Source of the DNA: Lentzea aerocolonigenes
Lineage (GTDB): Bacteria > Actinomycetota > Actinomycetes > Mycobacteriales > Pseudonocardiaceae
NCBI RefSeq assembly: GCF_000955955.1
Contig: NZ_JYJG01000045.1
Location: 37,045-101,044 of the forward strand
Reading direction: 5' to 3'
Length of the DNA stretch: 64,000 bases
Shown here: piece after piece, positions 50,823-62,025 of the stretch
Layout: every line of letters begins with the position of its first letter
Position numbering within the stretch: the first letter of the stretch is position 1
The notes under the pieces: generated by a model
Seen by the model: the letters and a program-made list of their open reading frames with translations, nothing else
Databases searched by the model: none
What the model was told of the DNA's origin: nothing
Made by a program: the position numbers and the translations under genes

Positions 50823-52058
50823 TTGTTCGGGAAGTCCCTTGCTGTTGCCGCGGTGCTCGCGGTGGCCTTCTCCTCCTCTGCTTCCGCATCGTTCTCGCTG
50901 TTCAGACCGCTGACGCGCGGCAACGGCGACTCCACGACGCCGGTCATCAGCGCTGATGGGCGCCATGTCGCGTTCCCCTCGCTCGCGTCGAACCTGGTTT
51001 TCGGCGACCGCAACGGCGTCTCCGACGTGTTCGTGAAGGATCTGCGCACGGGGTTGGTGCGGTCGGCGTCGCGTGGTGGTGACGGGCCGTCGTTCGATCC
51101 GCCGGCGTTGAGCGCTGACGGGCGGTTCGTCGCGTTCGTGTCGTCAGCCGCGAATTTGGTCACTGGCGACACCAACGGCGTGGACGACGTGTTCGTCACG
51201 GACATGCTGAGTGGCCGCGTGTCGCGCGTGAGCGGCGGCAACGGTCCGGCGTTCGGCAGCCCGGCCATCAGTGCTGACGGACGTTATGTGGCGTTCCGGT
51301 TGGAGGCGTCGACGTTGGCGGAGGGGGACACCAACGGCGTGGCGGACGTGTTTCTCGCTGATCGGGTCTCTGGTTCGGTCCGGCGGATCAGCACTTCTTC
51401 CGACGGTGTGCAGGGCGACAAGCTGGTGCACCACGGGCTCGCGATGAGCGCGGACGGCCGGTTCGTCGTTTTTCCTTCTGCGGCAACGAATCTTGTGCCG
51501 GGCGATACGAACGGCAGCGTGGACATGTTCGTGAAGGATGTCGTTTCCGGTGCGGTGGAACGGGTCAACGTGTCTTCGTCAGGTGAGCAGACGTCCTCCT
51601 ACACGCTGATGCCGGCTATCACGCCTGATGGTTCGCGCGTGTTGTTCGTGGCGTGGGGCGACACTCTCGTGCCCGGCGACACCGAGGACACGCCGGACAT
51701 CTTCATGAAGGACAGGCGTTCCGGTGCGATCACACGCGTGAACACCCGCGCTGACGGGGTCGTGTCGGACGCGCAGCCGTACCAGCCGTCGGTGAGCGCG
51801 GACGGCCGCTACGTCGTCTTCTCGTCGCTGGCGTCGAACCTGGTGCGCCGCGACACCAACAACGTGGACGACGTGTTCCTGAAGGACATGCGCTCCGGCT
51901 CGGTGGTTCGGTTGAGCGAGCGATTCGGCAGGCAGGGCAACGACTTCTCGCTGGCGCCGTCCATCAGCGCCGACGGCCGCTCCGTGGTGTTCTCGTCGAA
52001 GGCCACGAACCTGACCCCCACCCCTTCGAGTGAACTCCTCCTTCACAACCGCATCTGA
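50823..52058 (+). CDS. Secreted TolB/PD40-type beta-propeller protein
   Basis: 411 aa from a TTG start (MFGKSLAVAAVLAVAFSSSASAS as signal peptide). Seven to eight ~45-residue repeats follow the pattern SADGRFVAFVSSAANLVTGD, TNGVDDVFVTDMLSGRVSRV, i.e. PD40/WD40-like propeller blades with conserved S-x-DGR and N-G-x-x-D-V-F. No catalytic residues. Likely a complete propeller exported to the cell surface or medium; partner unknown. The TTG start is the only one giving the signal peptide in frame; there is no strong ribosome site. Confidence 0.8.
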   Translation: MFGKSLAVAAVLAVAFSSSASASFSLFRPLTRGNGDSTTPVISADGRHVAFPSLASNLVFGDRNGVSDVFVKDLRTGLVRSASRGGDGPSFDPPALSADGRFVAFVSSAANLVTGDTNGVDDVFVTDMLSGRVSRVSGGNGPAFGSPAISADGRYVAFRLEASTLAEGDTNGVADVFLADRVSGSVRRISTSSDGVQGDKLVHHGLAMSADGRFVVFPSAATNLVPGDTNGSVDMFVKDVVSGAVERVNVSSSGEQTSSYTLMPAITPDGSRVLFVAWGDTLVPGDTEDTPDIFMKDRRSGAITRVNTRADGVVSDAQPYQPSVSADGRYVVFSSLASNLVRRDTNNVDDVFLKDMRSGSVVRLSERFGRQGNDFSLAPSISADGRSVVFSSKATNLTPTPSSELLLHNRI

Positions 52059-52108
52059 GAGGACCCACCGGCGAAAAACCGTCAGACCCCCTCCCTAACG
52101 TCGACCCC

Positions 52109-52591
52109 ATGACATCCACCTTCCAGAACGAGATCAAGCTCGGCGAGGTCAACTACCGGCTGAGCGTGTCGACGGACTCCGCGGAGTCCCTGGTGCTGGA
52201 CCTGCTGGGATCGCACGACTCGGGCGAGGTGATCGCGGACGGCCGCCTTCGACTGCCGGTCGAAGGCGGCGCCACGGTCGGCAAGCTGCTGTCCCGCGTC
52301 CTCAGCGCCCACACGCGCCTGCGCGGCCGCCCGTCCCGCTACACCAACGCCAACCAACCCTGGACCGAAGCCCTGGACACCGCTCTGCGCACCACCTGGC
52401 TCACCCCGACCGGCACCCCCGCCTCGACGCTGATCAGGTCCATCGCCGACGACATGCACCGCTCCCCCACCGCGATCCGAGCCCGCCTGCCCCGAGTGGG
52501 CTGCGATCCGGACATTCCCGGCCGCGAACTCTCCCCGGCCGCCGCCACCCTGCTAGGGGCGATGTCAGGGACCACTCAGGGAAAGACCTGA
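52109..52591 (+). CDS. Unknown small protein
   Basis: 160 aa. Starts MTSTFQNEIKLGEVNYRLSV with beta character, followed by a helical C-terminal half containing STLIRSIADDMHRSPTAIRA, which looks like a helix-turn-helix-type segment (a short helix, RSPTAI turn, RARLPRVGC). It could be a DNA-binding accessory, but this is weak. Ends 63 bp before the small membrane protein gene. Confidence 0.65.
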   Translation: MTSTFQNEIKLGEVNYRLSVSTDSAESLVLDLLGSHDSGEVIADGRLRLPVEGGATVGKLLSRVLSAHTRLRGRPSRYTNANQPWTEALDTALRTTWLTPTGTPASTLIRSIADDMHRSPTAIRARLPRVGCDPDIPGRELSPAAATLLGAMSGTTQGKT

Positions 52592-52654
52592 TTCGCTTTC
52601 CGCCCGCCCGGCGCACGCTGAAGCAGTAAGCACCAGCGTCTCAGGGGGTACACA

Positions 52655-52927
52655 GTGGAAATCGGCGGCTTGTTCACCGCGCTGCTCTTCGGGGCGATCA
52701 TCGGCGGTCTGGGCCGCCTGGTGGTCCCGGGCAGGCAGCACGTCTCACTCCTGGCCACCATCCTGGTAGGCATCGTCGCGGCCCTCCTGGGCACCGCGGC
52801 GGCCACAGTCCTCGGCGTGGCCGACACGCCGGGCATCGACTGGATCGAACTGGCCCTCCAGGTAGGCCTGGCAGGCGCGGGCGTGACCATCCTGGCCAAC
52901 CGCTCCAAGCCGAAACTCCCCCACTAG
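52655..52927 (+). CDS. GlsB/YeaQ/YmgE family small membrane protein
   Basis: 90 aa. Three hydrophobic segments (FTALLFGAIIGGLGRLVVPG, SLLATILVGIVAALLGTAA, LALQVGLAGAGVTILA) with the family pattern G-x-I-GGLGR-x-VVPG and Gly-rich helices typical of transglycosylase-associated/general stress proteins of ~85 residues. GTG start with CAGGGGGT upstream. Probably part of an envelope stress response; no partner is adjacent. Confidence 0.88.
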   Translation: MEIGGLFTALLFGAIIGGLGRLVVPGRQHVSLLATILVGIVAALLGTAAATVLGVADTPGIDWIELALQVGLAGAGVTILANRSKPKLPH

Positions 52928-53354
52928 CCACCCACCGGGCACCGGGCGGCCCCAAGCCGCCCTCCCACCCACACCCACATCCACCCGGCACGGACCCGAG
53001 CCGCCCTGCCCGCCGCCGCTCCACGCGCGCGGACCGCACCGCGCCCAACGGGTCCGCACCCAGCCGTCGCTGCTGCACCGCAGCCCAACAGATCTTCAGG
53101 CAGCCATCACGGCGGCACCGCGCCTAAAGGGTCAACGATCCAGCGAATCGCGCCGCACCCCAACCGGGCCCGCACCCCAACCGGGTCCGCGCCCCACGGG
53201 TCCAGCGCCTCCCTGGGTCCGCGCCCCACGGAGTCCACGCCCTACGAGGCTGCAGGGGTTGCCGATCAACCTGCCACCGGAGGCACGCCTGACCCGGCCC
53301 CAAGGTCGTCCGGCCTACCCGACAGCCGGGAGCCCGCCGAGGTCACCAGGCTGG
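52928..53354. other. Gene-poor GC-rich stretch with degenerate repeats
   Basis: No convincing coding region on either strand in 427 bp. The sequence is C-rich and repetitive. At 53153-53240 a unit like CCGCACCCCAACCGGG is repeated several times with decay (CCGCGCCCCACGGGT later), so it may be an eroded minisatellite or a remnant coding region. No terminator hairpin after the small membrane protein gene stands out. Confidence 0.5.
53153..53240. repeat. Degenerate tandem repeat CCGCACCCCAACCGGG
   Basis: Two near-perfect 16-bp units (starting ~53153 and ~53169) are followed by shorter, changed copies (CCGCGCCCCACGGGT, CCGCGCCCCACGGAG). Head-to-tail and intergenic. Likely neutral slippage products; no protein-repeat frame is supported. 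Confidence 0.5.
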
Positions 53355-53681
53355 TCACCAGAACGCGCGGCCAGGCTCGTCGATCACGTCCAGCAGCGCG
53401 CCAGGCGAGGTCTGCGCGGGCACGTCCGGCAGCAGGTGCCAGCGAGTGTTGCGGTCGGGCCAGTACAGCCGCCATTGGGTGCCGTCGTGGCGCAGTTGTG
53501 CCACCGACAGCCGGGTCCACTCGGGCCCGAGGTCTTCACGCCATGGCGCGCGAAGTTCCACGATGGTCACGTTCGATCCCCGCACCGTGTACTCGACGCG
53601 GACCTGGTGGCGAACGTGCTCGGGGATGCGCTGTTCGCACCAGCGGGCGATCTGACGCAGGTGGGTGTCCGGGACGGCCAT
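53355..53681 (-). CDS. DUF3024-like small protein
   Basis: 108 aa from the ATG at 53681. PDTHLRQIARWCEQRIPEHV, VEYTVRGSNVTIVELRAPWR, then TRLSVAQLRHDGTQWRLYWP and DRNTRWHLLPD match the small DUF3024 domain seen in actinomycetes (about 110 residues). Function unknown. Stands alone; the 274 bp up to the SWIM gene (53682-53955) hold nothing I can support. Confidence 0.75.
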   Translation of the reverse strand: MAVPDTHLRQIARWCEQRIPEHVRHQVRVEYTVRGSNVTIVELRAPWREDLGPEWTRLSVAQLRHDGTQWRLYWPDRNTRWHLLPDVPAQTSPGALLDVIDEPGRAFW

Positions 53682-53955
53682 GGCGTCGATGGTCGCAGAG
53701 CACAGCGGCCGGCTCACAGGCGGTGGGCCCCCAGGAAGATCCTCAACGCCCGCAGGCCGGTGCGTGAATCGGCTTGCCCGAGCTCACCGCGTCGGACGAC
53801 CACACCCCTGCTGGATCCTCGAACGCGACAGCCAGCGCGGTAACTCGGCCACGACCAAGCAGGTCTACCGCGTCGGCGGCATCACGCCCGCTGGTCGGCG
53901 TCGTGAACAACGACGCTCCGGCGAGTCGGTCTTCCCGCGCCTCGGCTGGAGCTGA

Positions 53956-54775
53956 TCAACCCTGCTCGCCCGGCCTCAACGCGAGATAGGCCGGGCGCAG
54001 CAGGTCCACCACGTTCGAGCGGCGCACCGTGATCGGCACCGCGTTGAGCTGGTCCAGCACCGCGTCCACCCGCACCACCGCCGTGGGATCGCCGAGGTTC
54101 AACGAGGAAGCGGTTTGCCGCTGCCAGAAGGTGTCCAGGCACCGAGTCAGCGGCGGTGCCTCCTCGCGCGCGGCCACCGCGCGAGCGGTGCCGCGCAACG
54201 TGCGGAGGCGTTCCAGCAGGTCCTCACGGCCCCGACCGCGCCAGGCGAGGATCTCGAACGGGTCGTTGTCGAACGACTCGGCGAGCAGGTAGCAGGTGGC
54301 GGCGAGGTGCTTGCACGGCACCTCCCAGTCCGGGCAGCTGCAGTCCATCGTCATCTCACGCGACGACGCCGGGAACAGTTGCAGCCCAAGGGAAGCGAAC
54401 AGCGTCTCGATGTCGGCCGGCATCTCCCCGGCCAGCAACTTGGCCGCGTACAAGGCTTTCCCGGCCAGCGCGTGCTCGATCCGCTGCCACTCCGGGTTGG
54501 TGAACGACTTGATCGCGATCCGCGCCTTGTACGGCGTCGGCCGCGAGCCCTGCACCAGCGCGATGACCATGCTGGTGGACAAGGAAAGCGACAGCACCTG
54601 CCCCTGGCGCGCGTAGTTGCGTCCCCGGGTCAGCCGGCCGCCCATGCCGAACGACTCCAGCACCTCGATGAACCGGCGCGACCACCAGGTGGCGCCGATG
54701 TCACCGCGTTTGCTGCGCGCCTTCAGACCGTTCTCGACCTTGATGGTCTTGCCGTAGCGAGGTCCTGACCAGTGC

Positions 54776-54783
<8 letters not shown>
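53956..54783 (-). CDS. SWIM zinc-finger protein, partner of the SNF2 helicase
   Basis: 275 aa. MDCSCPDWEVPCKHLAATCY carries the SWIM zinc motif CxCx(n)CxH, a nucleic-acid/protein binding finger. N-terminal YGKTIKVENGLKARSKRGDI and WWSRRFIEVLESFGMGGRLT are conserved in the actinobacterial SWIM proteins encoded next to SNF2 helicases. Its start overlaps the helicase stop by 8 bp, so coupled translation and a joint complex are likely. Confidence 0.9.
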
Positions 54784-57754
<2,971 letters not shown>

Positions 57755-57784
57755 CTTTCAACCCTATGTGTTCACATTGGCGCC

Positions 57785-59251
57785 ATGGTCGAAGACTCCC
57801 CTGTCGTGCTGGACGGTCAGTCCCTCGGCGCCGACGACGTGGTGCGCGTCGCGAGGTACCACTCGCCGGTCGCCCTGCACGCCGATGGCCTCGAACGTCT
57901 CGAGGCGTCGTGGCGCGCGAGCCAGCGCCTCGTGGTGCGGCGACAGGTCTACGGCCGCACGACCGGCGTCGGCGCGAACCGCGACCAGCTCGTCAGCCAC
58001 GAGGGCTGGGCGGAGCACGGCCTGCGCCTGCTGCGCAGCCACGCGGGTGGTCTCGGCGGCATGCTCCCCGAGGAACAGGTGCGCGCCATGATGGTCGTGC
58101 GCCTCAACCAGCTGCTGGCAGGGGGCGCGGGCGTGCGCAGATCCGTGGCCGACGCGCTGCTGGCGGCGTTGAACGGCAGCTGCTACCCCGGCGTGCACGA
58201 GTACGGCGCCATTGGCACCGGCGACCTCACCGCGCTGGCCGAGACCGGCTTGACGCTGCTCGGCGAGCGCTACTGGCTCGGCTCCACGCAGACCCCGGAC
58301 CCGATCGAACTCGACTCGGGCGACGCGCTGGCGTTGATCAGCAGCAACGCCCTGACCATCGGCATGGCGGGTCTCGCCTGGCAGGACGCCCACCAGCTGC
58401 TGAAGGCCACCCACGTCGTGGCCGCGCTGTCTTTTCTGGCCGTGGACGGAGCCGTCGAGGCCTACGACGAACGCGTCCACCTCGGCCGCCCGCACCCCGG
58501 CCAGGTCGCGGTGGCCGCCGAGATGCGCCGCCTGCTGGCCGAGCCCTCCCGCCCGCCTGCCCGCATCCAGGACCCGTTCGGCTACCGCTGCTTCCCGCAG
58601 ATCCACGGCCCGGCCGTCGACGCCGCCACCGACCTCGGCCGCGTGCTGGACGTCGAGTTCAACGCCGCCGCCGAGAACCCGCTGATCGTCGCCGACTCCT
58701 TCGGCCCAGAGGACGACGCCGCGTACCACCACGGCGCCTTCCACAGCGCGTACCTCGGCCAGGCTCTCGACCGGTTGCGGCTGTCGATGCTGCACACCGG
58801 CCACCTGTCGACCGCCCGCCTCGCCACCCTGGTGGAGCCGAACTTCACCGGCCTGCGCCCGTTCCTCGCCGAGGGCGTGCGCGGCAGCTCGGGCGTGATG
58901 ATCCTGGAGTACAGCGCCAACTCCGCGCTGGCCGAGGTCCGCACCCTCGCCGAACCCGCGAGCATCGGCAACGCCGTGGTGTCGCGCGGCCAGGAGGAGA
59001 ACTCGAGCTTCGCCTTCCAGTCCGCTTCGCAGGCGTTGCGGTCGATGAGCGCTTTCCGGCTGGTGCTGGCCTGCGAGATCGTGGCGGCGGTGCGGGCGTT
59101 GCGGCTGCGCGGTGTCCGCCCGGAGACGCCCGCTCTGCTGGCCGCATTCGAGATGGCGGAGTCGAAGCTCAACCCGGACATGTCGGATCGGCAGCTCAGC
59201 CCGGATGTCGAGGTCGCTTCCGGGTTGCTGGACGACTTCGCCTCCTGCTGA
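57785..59251 (+). CDS. Aromatic amino acid lyase-fold protein with altered MIO motif
   Basis: 488 aa from the ATG at 57785. Family landmarks are clear: YGRTTGVG (Tyr56, catalytic base loop), VVRLNQLLAGGAGVRRSVAD, SSNALTIGMAGLAWQDAHQL, FGYRCFPQIHG, AAENPLIVAD and QEENSSFAFQSASQ (Gln-Glu pair). The MIO-forming Ala-Ser-Gly of HAL/PAL/TAL (GxxGASGDLAPL) is here GAIGTGDLTAL with Gly144-Thr145-Gly146 and one residue fewer. The electrophilic cofactor may be absent or formed differently, so function as an ammonia-lyase is uncertain. Divergent from the SNF2 gene with only 30 bp between; no other aromatic-acid pathway gene is adjacent. Confidence 0.82.
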   Translation: MVEDSPVVLDGQSLGADDVVRVARYHSPVALHADGLERLEASWRASQRLVVRRQVYGRTTGVGANRDQLVSHEGWAEHGLRLLRSHAGGLGGMLPEEQVRAMMVVRLNQLLAGGAGVRRSVADALLAALNGSCYPGVHEYGAIGTGDLTALAETGLTLLGERYWLGSTQTPDPIELDSGDALALISSNALTIGMAGLAWQDAHQLLKATHVVAALSFLAVDGAVEAYDERVHLGRPHPGQVAVAAEMRRLLAEPSRPPARIQDPFGYRCFPQIHGPAVDAATDLGRVLDVEFNAAAENPLIVADSFGPEDDAAYHHGAFHSAYLGQALDRLRLSMLHTGHLSTARLATLVEPNFTGLRPFLAEGVRGSSGVMILEYSANSALAEVRTLAEPASIGNAVVSRGQEENSSFAFQSASQALRSMSAFRLVLACEIVAAVRALRLRGVRPETPALLAAFEMAESKLNPDMSDRQLSPDVEVASGLLDDFASC

Positions 59252-59335
59252 CCGAATCCCGGCCTTGATCTCCACATAACTCGAGCTCTTACGGTCGATG
59301 CGACCAAGGTGATCGAGACGGGGGATGTGGTTGTG

Positions 59336-60280
59336 ATGAGGGCTGTCCGCGTGCACGAGTTCGGTGGGCCCGAGGTGCTCCGCACTGACGAGATTCCGGC
59401 GCCGGTAGCAGGTCCGGGACAGGTGGTGGTCGGTCTGGCCGTCGCCGACGTGATCTTCCTCGACACGCTGTTGCGCGGCGGCTGGGGCGGCGAGTTCTTC
59501 CCGCGGCACCCTCCCTACGTGCCGGGCGGAGGCGGCGCGGGACACGTGCTGGCGGTCGGCGAGGGCGTGGACCCGGCCTGGCTCGGCCGTCACGTCGTCG
59601 GCCGCGGACCGGAGGGTTACGCGGAACAGGTCGTCTTCAGCGCAGAGGAGATCGTCGCGGTCCCGGAAGACCTGGGCTCGGCTGAGGCCGCGGCGGTGCT
59701 CCACGACGGGGCCACGGCGGTGAACCTCTCCCGCCGGGTGAAGGTCGAGCAGGGCGACTGGGTGCTGGTGACGGCGGCTGCGGGAGGAGCGGGTTCGCTG
59801 CTGGTGCAGCTCATGCGCGACGCCGGCGCGCGGGTCATCGCCGCGGCTCGCGGCGAGACCAAGCTCGCCCTGGCCCGCGAACTGGGTGCGGAGGTGACCG
59901 TCGACTACTCGCTCGACGGGTGGCAGCACCAGGTCCCCGCGGTCGGCGTGGCGTTCGACGGCGTGGGAGGAGCGCTCGGCAAGGCGGCGTTCGAGACGGT
60001 GGCCACCGGCGGCAGCTTCGTGACCTACGGCAGCTCGGACGGGTTCGCCGACATCGATCCGGAGCTGGCGAACGCACGGCAGGTGCACGTCGACAACGTG
60101 CTCGCCGCAGCGCCAGATCCGGCGACCGTGCGCGAACACCTCACCGAGGCACTCGACCTCACCGCGCAGAGCCGGATCCGCCCGGTGATCAGCGCGACGT
60201 ACCCGTTGGCGCAGGCCGACAAAGCCCACCGGTCGCTCGAACAACGCACCACCCTCGGCAAGTCGCTGCTGCTGATCTGA
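59336..60280 (+). CDS. Zinc-free quinone oxidoreductase (MDR family)
   Basis: 314 aa from the ATG at 59336 (MRAVRVHEFGGPEVL). VLVTAAAGGAGSLLVQLMRD is the NADPH-binding Rossmann start, preceded by EAAAVLHDGATAVN; no catalytic or structural zinc cysteines are present, placing it among quinone reductase-like MDR proteins. It should reduce quinones or enals. GGGGGATG lies upstream. Converges with the MoaD-like gene and is separated from it by a strong bidirectional hairpin. Confidence 0.88.
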   Translation: MRAVRVHEFGGPEVLRTDEIPAPVAGPGQVVVGLAVADVIFLDTLLRGGWGGEFFPRHPPYVPGGGGAGHVLAVGEGVDPAWLGRHVVGRGPEGYAEQVVFSAEEIVAVPEDLGSAEAAAVLHDGATAVNLSRRVKVEQGDWVLVTAAAGGAGSLLVQLMRDAGARVIAAARGETKLALARELGAEVTVDYSLDGWQHQVPAVGVAFDGVGGALGKAAFETVATGGSFVTYGSSDGFADIDPELANARQVHVDNVLAAAPDPATVREHLTEALDLTAQSRIRPVISATYPLAQADKAHRSLEQRTTLGKSLLLI

Positions 60281-60294
60281 ACACCCGGAACGAG

Positions 60295-60334
60295 GCCGGG
60301 CTGCGCCGCCATCCCCGGTACGGCGCAACCCGGC
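60295..60334. terminator. Bidirectional hairpin terminator
   Basis: GCCGGG-c-TGCGCCG (60295-60308) pairs with CGGCGCA-a-CCCGGC (60321-60334), a 13-pair stem with one mismatch and a 12-base loop, exactly in the spacer between two convergent genes. There is no U tract, as is common in actinomycete terminators. Confidence 0.75.
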
Positions 60335-60342
60335 TCGATCCA

Positions 60343-60627
60343 CTAGCCGCCCGCCACCGACGGCAGGATCTGGATCTCCGCGCCCGCCGGTAGTGGCGTG
60401 GCGGGTCCGGAGAGGCGGCGGCACTCCTCACCGTTGACGTAGAAGTTCACGTAGCGCCGCAAGGAGGCGCGTTCGTCGCGCAGCCGCCGGTCGAGGCCGG
60501 GATAGGCGTCGGCGAGCACGTCCAGCGCCGCGCCGAGGGTGGCGGGCTCGGGGACATCGACGTCCAGGTGGGAAGCGCCGTCGGTGGCGGCGCGCAGGAC
60601 GCCTGGGATCAGGACCGTCACCTTCAC
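60343..60627 (-). CDS. MoaD/ThiS-like ubiquitin-fold sulfur carrier
   Basis: 94 aa, GTG start. MKVTVLIPGVLRAATDG, TLGAALDVLADAYPGLDRRL, RRYVNFYVNGEECRRLSGPA and a C-terminal PSVAGG ending in the Gly-Gly needed for adenylation/thiocarboxylation. Sulfur carrier for molybdopterin, thiamine or a cysteine/secondary-metabolite pathway; which one cannot be told. Upstream on the same strand is a BNR-propeller gene, an arrangement I recall as recurrent among actinomycetes, suggesting a linked role. Confidence 0.88.
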   Translation of the reverse strand: MKVTVLIPGVLRAATDGASHLDVDVPEPATLGAALDVLADAYPGLDRRLRDERASLRRYVNFYVNGEECRRLSGPATPLPAGAEIQILPSVAGG

Positions 60628-60655
60628 TTCGGGATCACCGCCTCGGAGTGCACGG

Positions 60656-60780
60656 CAACGAGCAGCGGCGTGAGGCCGGCGGTGGCCGGACGCGCGGCGG
60701 CCGGACCAGCGAGCACGGCGGTGGCCGGCCGCACGGTGGCCGAACCGGCGAACACGGCGGCAGCGGACCCAACGGCGCCT
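60656..60780. repeat. GC-rich imperfect repeats between BNR and MoaD-like genes
   Basis: Within the 175-bp spacer, units like GCGGTGGCCGG and GCGAGCACGGCGG recur with changes. Every frame through it gives low-complexity Gly/Arg or Ala/Thr stretches, so this is better read as a decaying repeat than as a gene. Confidence 0.45.
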
Positions 60781-60802
60781 TGACCTGCCGGGGCGAGGCG
60801 GG

Positions 60803-61882
60803 TCACGTCGGGATCACCGCTGCCCGCACCGACATCACGTCCGGCAGGTGGGCCGCCACCTGGTGCCACGTCTCGCCCTCGTCCGGGCTCGCGTAGACCT
60901 CACCGGACCGCGAGCCGAAGTAGACGCCGGGCACGGAAGCGGTGTCGGTGCACATGGCGTCGCGCATCACGGCGGTCCAGAAGTTGTCCGGCAGGCCCGC
61001 GCCGAGGGCCTCCCAGGACGAGCCGGCGTCGCGCGAGCGGTAGACGCGGCACTTGCCCTCTGGCGGGAAGCGGCGGCCGTCCGCCTCGATCGGGAACGTG
61101 AAGATCGTGTCCGGGTCGTGCGGGTGGACGACCATCGCGAAGCCGAAGTCGGTGGGGAGGCCGTCGGCGATCGACTGCCAGGTGTCGCCGCCGTCGTCGC
61201 TGCGGTACACGCCGTGGTGGTTCTGGGCGTAGAAGCGCGAAGGCGCCGAAGGATGCTGCGCGACCTTGTGCACGCACTGGCCGAACTCCGGCCACGGGTC
61301 CGGGAAGAAGTAGGCCTTGATGCCCTTGTTGCGGGCCTCCCAGGACTTGCCGCCGTCGGCCGTGCGGTAGACGCCGCCTGTCGACATCGCGACCAGCACA
61401 CGATCGGGGTCGACCGGGTCGGGCACGATCGTGTGCACCGCCTGGCCGCCGAAGCCCGCGGACCACTCCGGACGGTGCGGGTGGTTCCAGAGGCCCTCGA
61501 CGAACTCGAACGAGCGGCCGCCGTCAGAAGACTTGAACAAGGCGGAGGGCTGGGTGCCCGCCCACACCACGCCCGGCTGCGAGGCCGGCGCCGGTTGGAG
61601 CTGCCACACGCGTTCCAGAGCGGCGTCCTCCACCGGGAACGAGATCGGTGGCGAGGACGACTCCTCCCACGACACACCGAGATCGTCCGAAATGGACACA
61701 CCGGGGCCGAAGTGCGGTGAGGCGACACCGGCCAGCAGACGCACGCCGGAGCGGATGTCGAACGCGACCGCGTACACCTCCTGCATCGCGTGGTGCGGGC
61801 CGTCGACCTGCCACGTGATCCGATCCTCGCTGCGGGCGAGCCACAGCCCCTTGCGCGTACCGATCGCCACTACCACCGTCAT
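60803..61882 (-). CDS. BNR/sialidase-like propeller protein
   Basis: 359 aa from the ATG at 61882 (MTVVVAIGTRKGLWLARSED). Several S-x-D-x-G-x-x-W Asp-box repeats occur (ISDDLGVSWEES, KSSDGGRSFEFV, RTADGGKSWEAR, RSDDGGDTWQSI, RSRDAGSSWEAL, ASPDEGETWHQV), forming a six- or seven-bladed propeller like plant HCF136/exo-sialidase folds without the sialidase Arg triad being evident. No signal peptide. GGGAGG lies 11 bases upstream. Pairs with the MoaD-like gene downstream. Confidence 0.85.
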   Translation of the reverse strand: MTVVVAIGTRKGLWLARSEDRITWQVDGPHHAMQEVYAVAFDIRSGVRLLAGVASPHFGPGVSISDDLGVSWEESSSPPISFPVEDAALERVWQLQPAPASQPGVVWAGTQPSALFKSSDGGRSFEFVEGLWNHPHRPEWSAGFGGQAVHTIVPDPVDPDRVLVAMSTGGVYRTADGGKSWEARNKGIKAYFFPDPWPEFGQCVHKVAQHPSAPSRFYAQNHHGVYRSDDGGDTWQSIADGLPTDFGFAMVVHPHDPDTIFTFPIEADGRRFPPEGKCRVYRSRDAGSSWEALGAGLPDNFWTAVMRDAMCTDTASVPGVYFGSRSGEVYASPDEGETWHQVAAHLPDVMSVRAAVIPT

Positions 61883-62025
61883 CGCAACGCAGCCTCCCAC
61901 CAGAGAATGTGATGCAGAGCACGCTACGCCTGGGGTCTGACAATTTCTGAGCAGAGGAGAAACCCCACGTAGACCCACAAGTTACTCACTGGTAGCGTCC
62001 GAAACGACCGACAAGGAGGCGCCAC

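Noticed and set aside
53153-53240. Tandem repeat considered as CRISPR-like or an attachment site
   Set aside because: Units are contiguous with no spacers and decay in sequence; no cas or integrase gene is present.
57764-60424. Very long open frame antisense to the lyase and quinone reductase genes
   Set aside because: It is Arg/Gly/Ala/Val-rich without any family motif, and the plus-strand genes here have clear catalytic signatures. Such frames are common in high-GC DNA.
60624-60869. Possible small Ala/Thr/Pro-rich repeat protein between the BNR and MoaD-like genes
   Set aside because: All frames over this stretch are equally low-complexity; better explained as DNA repeat decay.
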